From: Kiritimatiellia bacterium
GTDB taxonomy: Bacteria > Verrucomicrobiota > Kiritimatiellia > RFP12 > UBA1067
Direction of reading: 5' to 3'
DNA length: 18,232 bases
NCBI GenBank assembly: GCA_017999015.1
Contig: JAGOBZ010000021.1
Location: 1 to 18,232 of the forward strand
Positions 1 to 8,284 of the stretch are shown here, in pieces; the stretch's first letter is position 1, and each line of letters starts with the position of its first letter. The notes beneath the pieces are model-generated. The model was not told the DNA's origin. It saw only the letters and a list, made by a program, of their open reading frames with translations, and did no database searches. A program made the translations under genes and the position numbers.

Positions 1-2481
1 CGGAACACGCTCACGCTGAAAGTTGTTTCGTCCGCGCGAAACGCGACGGCCATCGACGGCTGCGCCGGCTCGATCTGCCATCCCGCCACGCCGTCCGGCG
101 CCGTCACGGACGTCGCGTTGAAGAGCGTCAGCGAGCCGGTCGTGAACCCCTGCGGCAACGACACCGTGCCGTTGGCCGCCAGCGTCACGCTGCCGGCCAC
201 CGTCAAGACCTCCCCGCCCGCGATGACCGCGCCGTTCTCCAGGACGACCTCGCCCGCCAACGCCCCGGCGCCGCCGATGACGCCGCCGGCATGCACGGTG
301 ACCGCCGCGCCCGTCCCTGTCGCAAGGCCGCTCGCGTTTTCAACCTTCAGCGTGGCGTTTGACACCGTCAGCGTGCCGCTGAACGTCCCCGCGCCCGCCA
401 GCGTCTGGAGCGCGCCGTTGCGCAGCGCGACCGCACCCGCGCCGTTCAGTGCGCCGGCGAATGTCGCGGTGCCGCCGGCGATCGTCAGCTCGCCGCCCGC
501 CGCGACGCGCACCTCGCCCGCGCCGCCGAGCCCGCTGACCTGTTGCGCCGCCGTGCCGACATCAAGGACCGCCCCGGCCTCCACCTCCGCCGCACGCCCG
601 GGCGGCAGGATGTCGGGCCGGCCGCGCAAGGTCTCCAGGAGCTCGGCGCGCGACAGGGCACAGTCATAGATCGTCACGTCGTCGATCATTCCCTGGAACC
701 ACGCCGTGGGCGCGTTGGGCTTGTAACCGATCGAGAAGGTGCCGGGGTCTACAGTCTGTCCGCTCACGCGGTTCCTTGCGACGAGGGCCCCATCGACGTA
801 GAACGAGCGCAGCCCGCCCGGCCCGACCACCGCCGCCAGGTGATGCCACCCTTCCTCGCGATCGCCGCGATCAAAGGAGATCAACGTGTCGTCTCCGATA
901 TACTCCGCGCCGTCCACCAGCCGGAAAACGACCTGCCCGGCCGTATTGCCCGCCAGGCGCAGCAGGTGGCATCCCTTGCGACCGTTGAGGGTTGTCCCCC
1001 AAAACACCATGCTGCCCTCTTTGTTGGGATTGGTGGCGGGATTCACCCACGCCGTGACCGTGACCGGCGCGTTGCCGGTCGGCAACGCCTCTGGGAAGAC
1101 GCTGTTGGTCCATGTCAGGTAACCCTGATTCCAGATGTTGAGCGACAAAGCCTGCCCGACTTTGCCGGATGCGTTCGTGACGTTGCCTTCCGCCTTGAGA
1201 TGATACCCGTAAGGTCCTGAATCCCGCCCGAGGTTGGCAGCGTATTCGAAATCATAGCGCGCCACCACGCGGTCATTCAGACGCGAGCCCCACGGCTCCG
1301 TAAAGACTCCGGTCGCCACATCAGACACCTCGTTGTCGCCCAACGCGCGGTTGAAGAGCATCACCTCGTCCAGCAGGCCGTCGAAAAAGTTGCCCGTGCT
1401 GTACGGCGCGCCGCCCACCCAGAACAGATTTCCGGCCACGGTCAAATCAGCCGTAATCGTGCGCGTCTGGCTCAGAATCCCGTTAAAATAGACGCGCTGC
1501 TCTCGTTTCACGGCGTCATACGTGCAGACAATGTGGTGCCAGCCGCCGTCCGGCGTGTCGCTCGCCAGATCATACCCCGCGTTCACCGTCCAGTTGTTAC
1601 CCATGTTCGAGGTCATGATATTGGTGGTCGAGTTGAACCGGAACAGCACGGAGCTGTTTCCGGTGTTGTTGCCATACCCCCAGTACACCGGCAACCCGGA
1701 CGTGTTGCCGCCGGCTTTGAGATTGCACCAGGCCGCGACCGTGTAAGAGGAGTTGCCGGTCGGCAGGGCAGCCGGGAAGACCGGCGCGTAAAAATGGGTC
1801 TTGCCCGACGCCGTGAACGAGGCCGCGCCACTGAAGAGACCGGGCGCGAAGGCCGGCGCGTTGCTCGCGGCCAGGTCATAGCCGTTGCCGCTGCTGTCTT
1901 TGCCGAGGGCCGCCGCGTCGTCGAAACGGTAGTACGCCTGAAGGCCGTCGGGGATGCGACCGGACAGCGCCAGCGTGCCCTCGGCGATCTCGACGGTGCC
2001 TGTCGCGTCCACCCGCCCGCCCAGCGTCAGCGTCGAGGCTGCGCCACGTTTGACCAGTCGGCCGTCGCCGGTTACCGCGCCGTCCAGCCGTCCGCTGCCG
2101 GTCACGGTCAGCGCCGCGCCGTCCTGCAGCGTAACGCCGCCCGCCGCGCCGGCGCCGCTCAGCGTTCCCAGCGTCTGGTCACCCGCCAGGCTCAGCCTCC
2201 CGTTGTACGCGATCTCGACAGCCGCCGTCGCCGGCAGCAGATCGGCAGGCGCCCGCTCGGGGGGCAGCGCTCCGTTCAGCCGCAACGTCCTGAGCTGGCC
2301 GTACGACAACGAGCCGCGCACGATCAACAGATCGTCGATCAGCCCTTTGAAGGTGTCGGATGAAAACCCTTTGCCCAGCGTGAAATTGCCGGCTGCCACT
2401 TGCAGCGGCACCGTTGACGAGTCAGCCCCCACCGGCTCCCCGTCGATGTAGTAAAGATAAAAGCCGTCGCGATAGACGAGG
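1..2481 (-). CDS. LamG / beta-strand-repeat surface protein, C-terminal part (partial, frame-shifted from its start)
   Basis: This is the continuation, in a shifted frame, of the gene starting at 3706. I checked this frame codon by codon from about 2480 to base 1 and found no stop. Just after the shift it reads VYRDGFYLYYIDGEPVGAD, the end of the first LamG-like jelly-roll. It then encodes glycine- and threonine-rich beta-strand repeats of the autotransporter-associated type (about 2330-1950 and 600-100). Between them are two more LamG-like domains, beginning YYRFDDAAALGKDSSGNGY (about 1935-1335) and ARYDFEYAANLGRDSGPYGY (about 1255-660). Each contains the family-type phrase GGWHH or EGWHH followed by a YFNG or YVDG strand. 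The C-terminus, where a sorting signal or membrane anchor would be expected, lies beyond base 1. The role is inferred to be a large exported carbohydrate-binding or adhesion protein. No catalytic domain is visible. Confidence 0.75.
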
Positions 2482-3706
2482 CCACATGGTGCCACGCGCC
2501 GTCCATCAGCCCCGGCGCGTAAGGGATCTCGCGGTTGTTGCCCCAGTTGGTGTGCATCAGCGGTTTGACCGAGGCGGGTGTGTTGAGTCGGAGCATGTTG
2601 TAACGCCGGTCCTGATTGGGCATCCCCCATGCAAAAAGGCCGGCCGTGAGCTTCACGTCCGAGTCCGGCTTGATCCAGAATGCTACCGTAAAGGGCATGT
2701 TGGAGACCGGCAGGCCGCCAACGTCTCCGCCGTTCGGACCGGTGAGCCACGTCCCCGCGCCGCCCAGCGCGAGCACGCTGCCGCGCTCGGGATCGTTGGC
2801 CAGCCACTGCGCCTGCGCGCCGCTCTCGACCAGATGGTTGGCGCGGGGGCCGGAATCCTTGCCCACCTCAGCCGGATCGTCAAACCGCCACCAGCCGGTG
2901 ACGTCCACATCGATGCCGCACGCCAGGCTGCCGTTCTCCAGCCGGACCGCCGCCACGTTCTGCGTGTCGGTCACGATCAGCGCGTCGCCGCGCGTGAAGC
3001 GCAGCGCCCCGTTCGAGAAGCAGCCGTCGAAGGCCCTCGCACTGCCCACGCCCCCGATCGACAACGTATGCCCGCCCAGATCCACCGTGGTCTGCGGCAC
3101 GCACCGCGATTCGATGCTGCCGATCTGCGCGTCGCCTTCAAGTTGCAGCGCGGCGTCTGGGGCATCCACGATCACCGCGCTGACCGCCAGTCCCGCTCCG
3201 TTGGTCAACGCCAGACGCCCCGCCTTCAAGTGTGTGAATCCGGTGTAGGTATGCGTCGACGAGAGCCGGAGCGTGCCGGTTCCGGTCTTGGCGACCCCGT
3301 AACCACCATTGGAAATCGGCGACGCCAGATTCAATTCGCCTTCGTCCACTCGGATCTCGCCGTAGCGCTCCGTCAGAAAATCCGGCGCGTTCGCGCTGCC
3401 CATGCTGGATCCGGTTATCGTCCAGACATCATCCGCGAGGCCTGTGAACCGCAGGGCGCCAAAGGACGTGGCGTTGGTGAGCGTCACAGTCTCACCAGAG
3501 GCCAGAGCCGTGAAGTCCGCGACATCTCCGCCAGCGGGTTCGGAACCCGCCGACGACGGCACCACGCCGTCCTGCCAGTTGGCGCTGTCTGCCCAATAGC
3601 CGCCCGAGACGTTCGACCACACACCGGTCGCTGCCTGCGCCGCGATCGCACCCGACACAGCCCATGCACACACCCACCGCACCGCACTTCCGCCACGCTT
3701 TTTCAT
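2339..3706 (-). CDS. LamG / beta-strand-repeat surface protein, N-terminal part
   Basis: Secreted protein whose start I place at the ATG at 3706 (MKKRGGSAVRW), because AAGG lies about 7 bases upstream. An ATG at 3751 would add 15 basic residues before the signal peptide. The signal peptide is about residues 1-28 (hydrophobic WVCAWAVSGAIAAQAA). The mature protein begins TGVWSNVSGGYWADSANW, typical of beta-strand-repeat proteins of Verrucomicrobiota-like bacteria. Residues about 30-260 are beta-helix-like repeats (for example GYGVAKTGTGTLRLSSTHTY, a classic autotransporter-associated repeat). From about 270 (WWRFDDPAEVGKDSGPRANH) a LamG-like domain runs to GAWHHVAS. At about residue 408 the frame is lost: the last ~45 residues before the stop at 2339 are arginine-rich and unlike the family, and the domain resumes in the next frame (see the 1-2481 entry). 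The two parts together encode at least 1,230 residues. Confidence 0.8.
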   Translation of the reverse strand: MKKRGGSAVRWVCAWAVSGAIAAQAATGVWSNVSGGYWADSANWQDGVVPSSAGSEPAGGDVADFTALASGETVTLTNATSFGALRFTGLADDVWTITGSSMGSANAPDFLTERYGEIRVDEGELNLASPISNGGYGVAKTGTGTLRLSSTHTYTGFTHLKAGRLALTNGAGLAVSAVIVDAPDAALQLEGDAQIGSIESRCVPQTTVDLGGHTLSIGGVGSARAFDGCFSNGALRFTRGDALIVTDTQNVAAVRLENGSLACGIDVDVTGWWRFDDPAEVGKDSGPRANHLVESGAQAQWLANDPERGSVLALGGAGTWLTGPNGGDVGGLPVSNMPFTVAFWIKPDSDVKLTAGLFAWGMPNQDRRYNMLRLNTPASVKPLMHTNWGNNREIPYAPGLMDGAWHHVASSIATAFIFTTSTGSRWGLTRQRCRCKWQPAISRWAKGFHPTPSKG

Positions 3707-3768
3707 CTTTCTGCCTTTCCCAAATAATCTCCGCGAAAGGTTTCGCCTCATGTCAATATCGTTACCTT

Positions 3769-3831
3769 ACCACCCCCCTTTTCTATAAAACCACCCCCTT
3801 TTGCGCAAAATAAATATCGGTTTTGCGTAAA
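3769..3831 (-). promoter_or_regulatory. Candidate promoter/operator region of the LamG surface-protein gene
   Basis: This AT-rich stretch interrupts GC-rich DNA 60-125 bases upstream of the start at 3706. On the minus strand, TTTGCG and TATAGA are separated by 16 bases, a plausible sigma-70-type -35/-10 pair. ACCACCCCC(C)TTTT occurs twice (3769-3782 and 3790-3802, about 21 bases apart) on either side of the putative -10. TTTTGCGCAAAA (3799-3810) is a perfect 12-base palindrome overlapping the -35, and a related TTTTGCGTAAA lies 22 bases further upstream (3821-3831). Spacings near two helical turns suggest cooperative protein binding. The motifs are seen directly; their function is inferred and no regulator is identified. 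Nothing else recognisable lies between 3832 and 3927. Confidence 0.4.
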
Positions 3832-3927
3832 GCACAGCCTACAGAGAATGAGGGTGCGATTCTGTTTAATTGAAACTGAACCTCACCCAACGGCTTTCAT
3901 TCCCGACAGCCTGACATCGTTCGCGTG

Positions 3928-4620
3928 TTAAACCCGTGCGACCTTGAGTCGCTCGATCTCGGCCAGCGAGTGATTCATGTGGTCGCGCTCGTCCAGGCCC
4001 ACGCGGCGCACGAGATCGGCCAGGTTTTTCTGGCGCGGATAATAGGCGAACCAGACGGAATCGACAGGCTGCTGCTCGAACTCCGGATGCTCGCGCGCAT
4101 AGAGCATGTATTCGTGTTCAGCGTGCGACTCGAAGGCCGCGTTCATCGCGAACGACCAGACCGGATTGAGCCGGTACATGACGCGCGTCAGGCAAAAGTA
4201 GACAAAGGTCATCATGCGCGGCAACACCAGGTGGCGGAACCCGGAGAGCGGAATGCCTTTCTGGTGGCAGAGGTCGGCCCAGAGCAGCATATGCCACTGC
4301 TCGTTGTCCTGCGCCTCGCGCCCCATCTGAATGTGGCGCAGCGCGACCTCGATCTGTTCGCGCGGCACCGGCCGCGTGCCGCAATGCCACTTCGAGAGCA
4401 GGCGGTACGCGCCATGCTCCCAGGCCCAATACGGATAACGCGCCAGAATTTCCAGCACCATCACCTTGGGCAGCGACCTCGCCTTACCATACAGCACATC
4501 AAAGGTCAGGAACATGATCTTGAGCATGAGGTTCGCAGGAAGCCGCGGCGTCGCGATCGTGCGCTTCATCTCCTCTTTGAGGTCCATCTCTTTCCCCATC
4601 GTGAATCTCGTTTCGTCCAT
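3928..4620 (-). CDS. Alternative-oxidase-like di-iron protein (AOX/PTOX family)
   Basis: Predicted 230-residue protein of the alternative oxidase superfamily, membrane-associated di-iron enzymes that oxidise quinol and reduce oxygen to water without pumping protons. The start at 4620 is chosen for a GGAGG 5 bases upstream and because it lies just after the upstream gene; an in-frame ATG at 4680 would overlap that gene. The six expected iron ligands can be placed: E57 (VLEILARYP), E107 and H110 (DNEQWHM), E164 (AFESHAEHEY), E211 and H214 (DERDHMNHS). The ExxH spacings match the family, and Y171 falls 7 residues after the third glutamate, where the catalytic tyrosine sits in trypanosome AOX. 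Hydrophobic helices occur near 31-44 and 131-150. It is the last gene of the apparent uvrB-led operon, 26 bases behind the kinase. Sequence identity to classical AOX looks low, so the substrate could differ. Confidence 0.75.
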   Translation of the reverse strand: MDETRFTMGKEMDLKEEMKRTIATPRLPANLMLKIMFLTFDVLYGKARSLPKVMVLEILARYPYWAWEHGAYRLLSKWHCGTRPVPREQIEVALRHIQMGREAQDNEQWHMLLWADLCHQKGIPLSGFRHLVLPRMMTFVYFCLTRVMYRLNPVWSFAMNAAFESHAEHEYMLYAREHPEFEQQPVDSVWFAYYPRQKNLADLVRRVGLDERDHMNHSLAEIERLKVARV

Positions 4621-4625
4621 GCCAT

Positions 4626-4630
4626 CCTCC
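4626..4630 (-). promoter_or_regulatory. Ribosome binding site GGAGG deciding the AOX-like start
   Basis: On the minus strand GGAGG stands 5 bases before the ATG at 4620. It favours this start over the longer in-frame ATG at 4680, whose 5' part would lie inside the kinase gene. Confidence 0.65.
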
Positions 4631-4646
4631 GGATTCCCAAAGCTTA

Positions 4647-7001
4647 CTATGCACGGGTCGGCACCGTCAATGCGACGCACGCGCCCTGTCCGGGCGTGCT
4701 CACGATTTCAAGACGTCCCCCCAAACCTTCGAGGCTCTGACGAATGCCGAACAGACCCATTCCTCGCCGGATATCCAAACTCTCAACGGAGTCACCTTCC
4801 AACATAAAACCTTCACCTCCGTCGCGAATCGTGACACGCGCAAATCGGACATCCAACTGCTCGGCAGTGATGGCCGCATGCAGCACTTTGGCGTGTTTCA
4901 CCACATTGAACAGAATCTCTTGCAAGGACCTGTAGAAACAGACATACACCTCTTCACTCACCAGCGCGAGCCCCGGCCGCGCGGTGAACTCGATTTCAAA
5001 GCCGAACTTCTCCTTCATCTGCTGACCGACACTATTCACCGCATCCGGCAACCGCCCCTCTTTCACCCCTGGCACCGCGATCGTCCGCACCAGCGACCGG
5101 GTAAGATGTATGGCAGATGAAAGCATGTCAGACGTTCGGCCCAATGCGTCGGCAGCCGCTTCATTGCTGACCGCGGCCGACTGACGTGCCACATCGAGTG
5201 TCATGCGCGAGGCCACCAGCACCTGCTGCAAATCTTCATGCAGCACATGCACAATCCGTTTGCGTTCGCTCTCCTCGGCTTGGATCAGCCGTTCCGTCAA
5301 CATGCGCAGTTGGTCGGCATAACGCCTAACATCCTCCGTGCGCTCTTTGACCCGGCGTTCCAAAGTCTGGTTGACGTCCTCCAGCAACTGTTGGGCGCAT
5401 TTCCGTTCGGTAATATCCAAAACATGGCCGACCAAGGCAATGATGACGCCCTCCATGTACACCGCTCGGCCACCGGTCAGCATCCAACGCAATTCTCCCG
5501 TTGGACAGCGGTATTGGACTTCCAATCGATACGGGACACCCTCTTTCTCAGCAAGATTCAACGCCTTGACCAGCTCAGCGTGAAACTCCGCAGGGATCAG
5601 AGACAAGAGAGTCCGTTCATCATTGACATTGAAATCGCGATCGACTCCGAAAAAGGCATACATTTCATCGGACCAGTAACTTTCGCCGGTCAGGATGTCG
5701 TACCGCCAGGCCCCCATCCCGGCCACGCTCTGCGCCTCTTTAAGCAGGGCCAAAGCTTCCTGCAACGTCCGCTCGATCCGTTTCCGGTCCGTAATATCGT
5801 GATAGATCGACTGCAACAATCCGTCGGACATCATTTTCGACCGCATCTCCACAATGACCTCAGTACCGTCCGCGCGCCGGATCGTGCGTTCCCGCGTCAC
5901 CGTCTCACCCGCATACACCAGATCGAACCGCAACGGATTTTTGTCATTTTCCCCCGGCGCGAAAGGCATCGTCGTGATATGCCGGCCGACAATCTTCTCG
6001 CGCGGCAAGCCGAACAACTGGCACATGCACTCGTTGGCCTCGGTGATCTCTCCCTCTTTGTTGCCGATCAGAATCCCGTCGACCGCAAAATTGAGCAGCC
6101 CGAAATACCGCCGCTCACGGCTGTCCAACTCATGCTGGGTCAAGCGTGACTGCTCATCGTGACGGTCGATCAAAGCGTCACGCGAGGCGGTCAGGTCATC
6201 GATCTTGCCGTGCAGCATACGGCTCATGCGGTTCACCACCCGCGCGAGCGTGGCCATTTCATAGCCGCCCTCCACCGACGCCGTGCATCCAGATTCCCCC
6301 TGGCTGATCGCCTGAACGACCACGGTCAGCCGTTCAAGCGGGCCGAAGATTTTCTGTCCGATCCAGCGACCCAGAATCATATTGATTCCAAAAAAGATCA
6401 GGCAAAGCGCCAAGGACTCGGCGGCAGATCGGACGGAAGCATGCTCCACGACATTGATAGCCACACTGGACGCGAACAGAAATTTCCGGCCGTGCCGGTC
6501 GATGTCCGGCAGCAGGCAAAGCCGGATCTTGCCCCATTTGTCGACGTTGGTCTGGCACACCGGCTGCATCGTCTCAAAGGCTTTGAGATACGGTGCGGGA
6601 TTCGAATGTCCCTCGAAAAAGGCTGCATGCCGCCGGTTCGCCGCGATTTTGTCAGGCGAAGTCGCCGTGGTGAACACGATCCGTCCGTCCACCAGCATCA
6701 CGCTCCAGATGTACTCCAACCCGATGGCGGTGCAGAGCTGGTTGTTGCGCGACACGATCTCCTCATACGCTGCATCGGACACCGAACCGGGGCCTTCGAT
6801 CCGGTCGTGATAATCCGCAGGCAGCGCACTGCGCGCCATGAGCGCGACGGCGCGCAGCGTGCTGTCGATTTCATCAAGCAGAACCCGCCGTTTTTCCGCA
6901 AAAAGAAGCGGAAAAACGATCAGCAACGCCATCAGGTTGGCCAACGACAACCTGTTCAGATATTGCTGATGGATGGTACGGGGTTTTTGTCCGTTTGTCA
7001 T
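4647..7001 (-). CDS. Membrane sensor histidine kinase with HAMP, two PAS domains and a NarL-type (HisKA_3) core
   Basis: 784-residue sensor kinase. A transmembrane helix lies at about 18-36, a periplasmic sensor segment of ~155 residues follows, and a second helix lies at about 195-212. Next come HAMP (about 217-268), PAS1 (about 297-410, with FAVDGILIGNKEGEITEANE) and PAS2 with PAC (about 420-535, ending VGHVLDITERK). A coiled coil (537-575) leads to a HisKA_3-type dimerisation helix with phospho-acceptor H588 in RKRIVHVLHEDLQQ. The ATPase domain (about 688-782) has N-box N699 (ILFNVVKHAK), G1 IRDGGEGF and G2 GMGLFGIRQSLEGLGG. Such kinases normally phosphorylate LuxR/NarL-type response regulators, but none is encoded here. 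The start at 7001 overlaps the preceding gene's stop as ATGA with no clear Shine-Dalgarno, so translational coupling is likely. In-frame starts further upstream would lie wholly inside the neighbouring gene. The signal sensed is unknown. Confidence 0.9.
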   Translation of the reverse strand: MTNGQKPRTIHQQYLNRLSLANLMALLIVFPLLFAEKRRVLLDEIDSTLRAVALMARSALPADYHDRIEGPGSVSDAAYEEIVSRNNQLCTAIGLEYIWSVMLVDGRIVFTTATSPDKIAANRRHAAFFEGHSNPAPYLKAFETMQPVCQTNVDKWGKIRLCLLPDIDRHGRKFLFASSVAINVVEHASVRSAAESLALCLIFFGINMILGRWIGQKIFGPLERLTVVVQAISQGESGCTASVEGGYEMATLARVVNRMSRMLHGKIDDLTASRDALIDRHDEQSRLTQHELDSRERRYFGLLNFAVDGILIGNKEGEITEANECMCQLFGLPREKIVGRHITTMPFAPGENDKNPLRFDLVYAGETVTRERTIRRADGTEVIVEMRSKMMSDGLLQSIYHDITDRKRIERTLQEALALLKEAQSVAGMGAWRYDILTGESYWSDEMYAFFGVDRDFNVNDERTLLSLIPAEFHAELVKALNLAEKEGVPYRLEVQYRCPTGELRWMLTGGRAVYMEGVIIALVGHVLDITERKCAQQLLEDVNQTLERRVKERTEDVRRYADQLRMLTERLIQAEESERKRIVHVLHEDLQQVLVASRMTLDVARQSAAVSNEAAADALGRTSDMLSSAIHLTRSLVRTIAVPGVKEGRLPDAVNSVGQQMKEKFGFEIEFTARPGLALVSEEVYVCFYRSLQEILFNVVKHAKVLHAAITAEQLDVRFARVTIRDGGEGFMLEGDSVESLDIRRGMGLFGIRQSLEGLGGRLEIVSTPGQGACVALTVPTRA

Positions 7002-8284
7002 ATCATGAAGGGATGTTTCCAGGGCGTCCGGTAGACGCGAAGGAGCCGTGCGGCCGCCTCCGGATTCGCACCCACCGACTCGGCTGCCGCATCCCAGTCG
7101 ACCCGCCGCCCGGTCTCGTAGGCGATCATGGCGAGCTTCACCGCGACCGTGGAGTTCGCCCCCTCTTCGATCGAACACCCCGGCGCTTGACGCGTCCGCA
7201 CCGCGTTGAGGAACTCCGCCATGTGCAACACGCCGGTGTCCGCCTTCACGGTGTGCTCCTGGCGCTCCGCGTTCTTGCCTTTGGGGATGACCACCCAGCG
7301 ATTGTCCGTGACAAACACCGTCTGCTGGTCCCCATAGAAGAAGAGGCCGTTAGCCACCTCCGGCGCATGTTCCGCCGCGCCCCAGATGCGGTGCCGCCAC
7401 GTCAACGGGCACGCGGCGAAATCGAAATGCGCGGTCAGAACGTCCGGCGTGGTGATTTTCCCCTTAAGGGCATACAGGCCGCCGGCCGCCGACACCGAAC
7501 GCGGCGCGGCCTCGCCGAGAATCATGCGCGCCGCATCGATCAGATGAATGCCCCAGTCGACCAAATGGCCGTGGCCGGTTGTCTGCTCCAGCCGCCAGTT
7601 TTTATGCCCGACCTGCTGGCTGTACGGAATCAGCGGGGCCGGCCCGCACCACAGATCCCAGTCGAGCGAGGCCGGCGGCGTCTGCGGCGACGGGTCCTTG
7701 ACCCCTGCGGTGTAGTGGATGGCGGCCTCGGCGCAAATGAGCCGTCCCGCCTTGCCTTCGCGCAGGTAGTCGCGCACCGCCTGAAACGCGGGACTCTGGC
7801 GACGCTGGAAGCCCACCTGGACGATACGGCCGCTGGCGCGGGCGGCATTCTGCATCGCGCGGCATTCGCGCACGTCATAGGCCAGCGGCTTCTCGCAGTA
7901 GACGTCAAGGTTCCGCTTCACCGCCGCGATAAATGGCAGCGCATGCCACTGCGGCGGAGTCGCGATGATTACGGCATCCAGCCCCTCGACCTGCAACAGC
8001 TCTTCGTAATGCTTGAAGGTCAGCGGCGACCGGCCTTGAAGTTTGGCAACCTCTTCGGCCGCAATCCGCAGATGCTCGCTGTCGACATCGCACACCGCCA
8101 CGATGTCGACGGCGCCGGCTTTGAACGCCGCCTGCACATTGACCATCCCATACCAGCCGCAGCCGATCACGCCCAGCTTGACCGTTTGCGCCGTCGCCGC
8201 GCCGCGCACGGCCGCAGGCATCTGCGCCACCGCTCCCGCTCCCGCCAACGCGCGGCAGAACCCGCGCCGTGAAACCGTTGTCAT
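6998..8284 (-). CDS. Tat-exported Gfo/Idh/MocA-family NAD(P)-dependent oxidoreductase
   Basis: 428-residue oxidoreductase of the glucose-fructose oxidoreductase / inositol dehydrogenase / MocA family, which oxidises or epimerises sugars or cyclitols with tightly bound NAD(P). The N-terminus has a twin-arginine signal (SRRGFCRALAGAGAVAQ), implying export folded with cofactor. The Rossmann fold starts at VKLGVIGCGWYG (glycine motif 41-46). ATPPQWH (108-114) and the family EKP motif (131-133) follow, and the GHGHLVDWGIHLID segment (237-250) carries the catalytic-type D243 and H247. A strong GAGGAGG site 7 bases upstream supports the start. It overlaps both neighbours as ATGA: the HzsA-like gene ends inside its start, and the kinase starts inside its stop. 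The family is greatly expanded in PVC bacteria and the substrate cannot be read from sequence. Confidence 0.92.
   Translation of the reverse strand: MTTVSRRGFCRALAGAGAVAQMPAAVRGAATAQTVKLGVIGCGWYGMVNVQAAFKAGAVDIVAVCDVDSEHLRIAAEEVAKLQGRSPLTFKHYEELLQVEGLDAVIIATPPQWHALPFIAAVKRNLDVYCEKPLAYDVRECRAMQNAARASGRIVQVGFQRRQSPAFQAVRDYLREGKAGRLICAEAAIHYTAGVKDPSPQTPPASLDWDLWCGPAPLIPYSQQVGHKNWRLEQTTGHGHLVDWGIHLIDAARMILGEAAPRSVSAAGGLYALKGKITTPDVLTAHFDFAACPLTWRHRIWGAAEHAPEVANGLFFYGDQQTVFVTDNRWVVIPKGKNAERQEHTVKADTGVLHMAEFLNAVRTRQAPGCSIEEGANSTVAVKLAMIAYETGRRVDWDAAAESVGANPEAAARLLRVYRTPWKHPFMI

Noticed and set aside
2414..3727. Plus-strand open frame of 437 codons opposite the LamG gene
   Set aside because: Shadow of the minus-strand gene, whose signal peptide and LamG motifs are convincing. 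The plus-strand product has low-complexity composition and no start context.
3832..3927. Rho-independent terminator for the operon ending at 3928
   Set aside because: Only a weak 4-base stem (GTTT-AATTG-AAAC) with no following T-run on the minus strand is visible, so it is not supportable.
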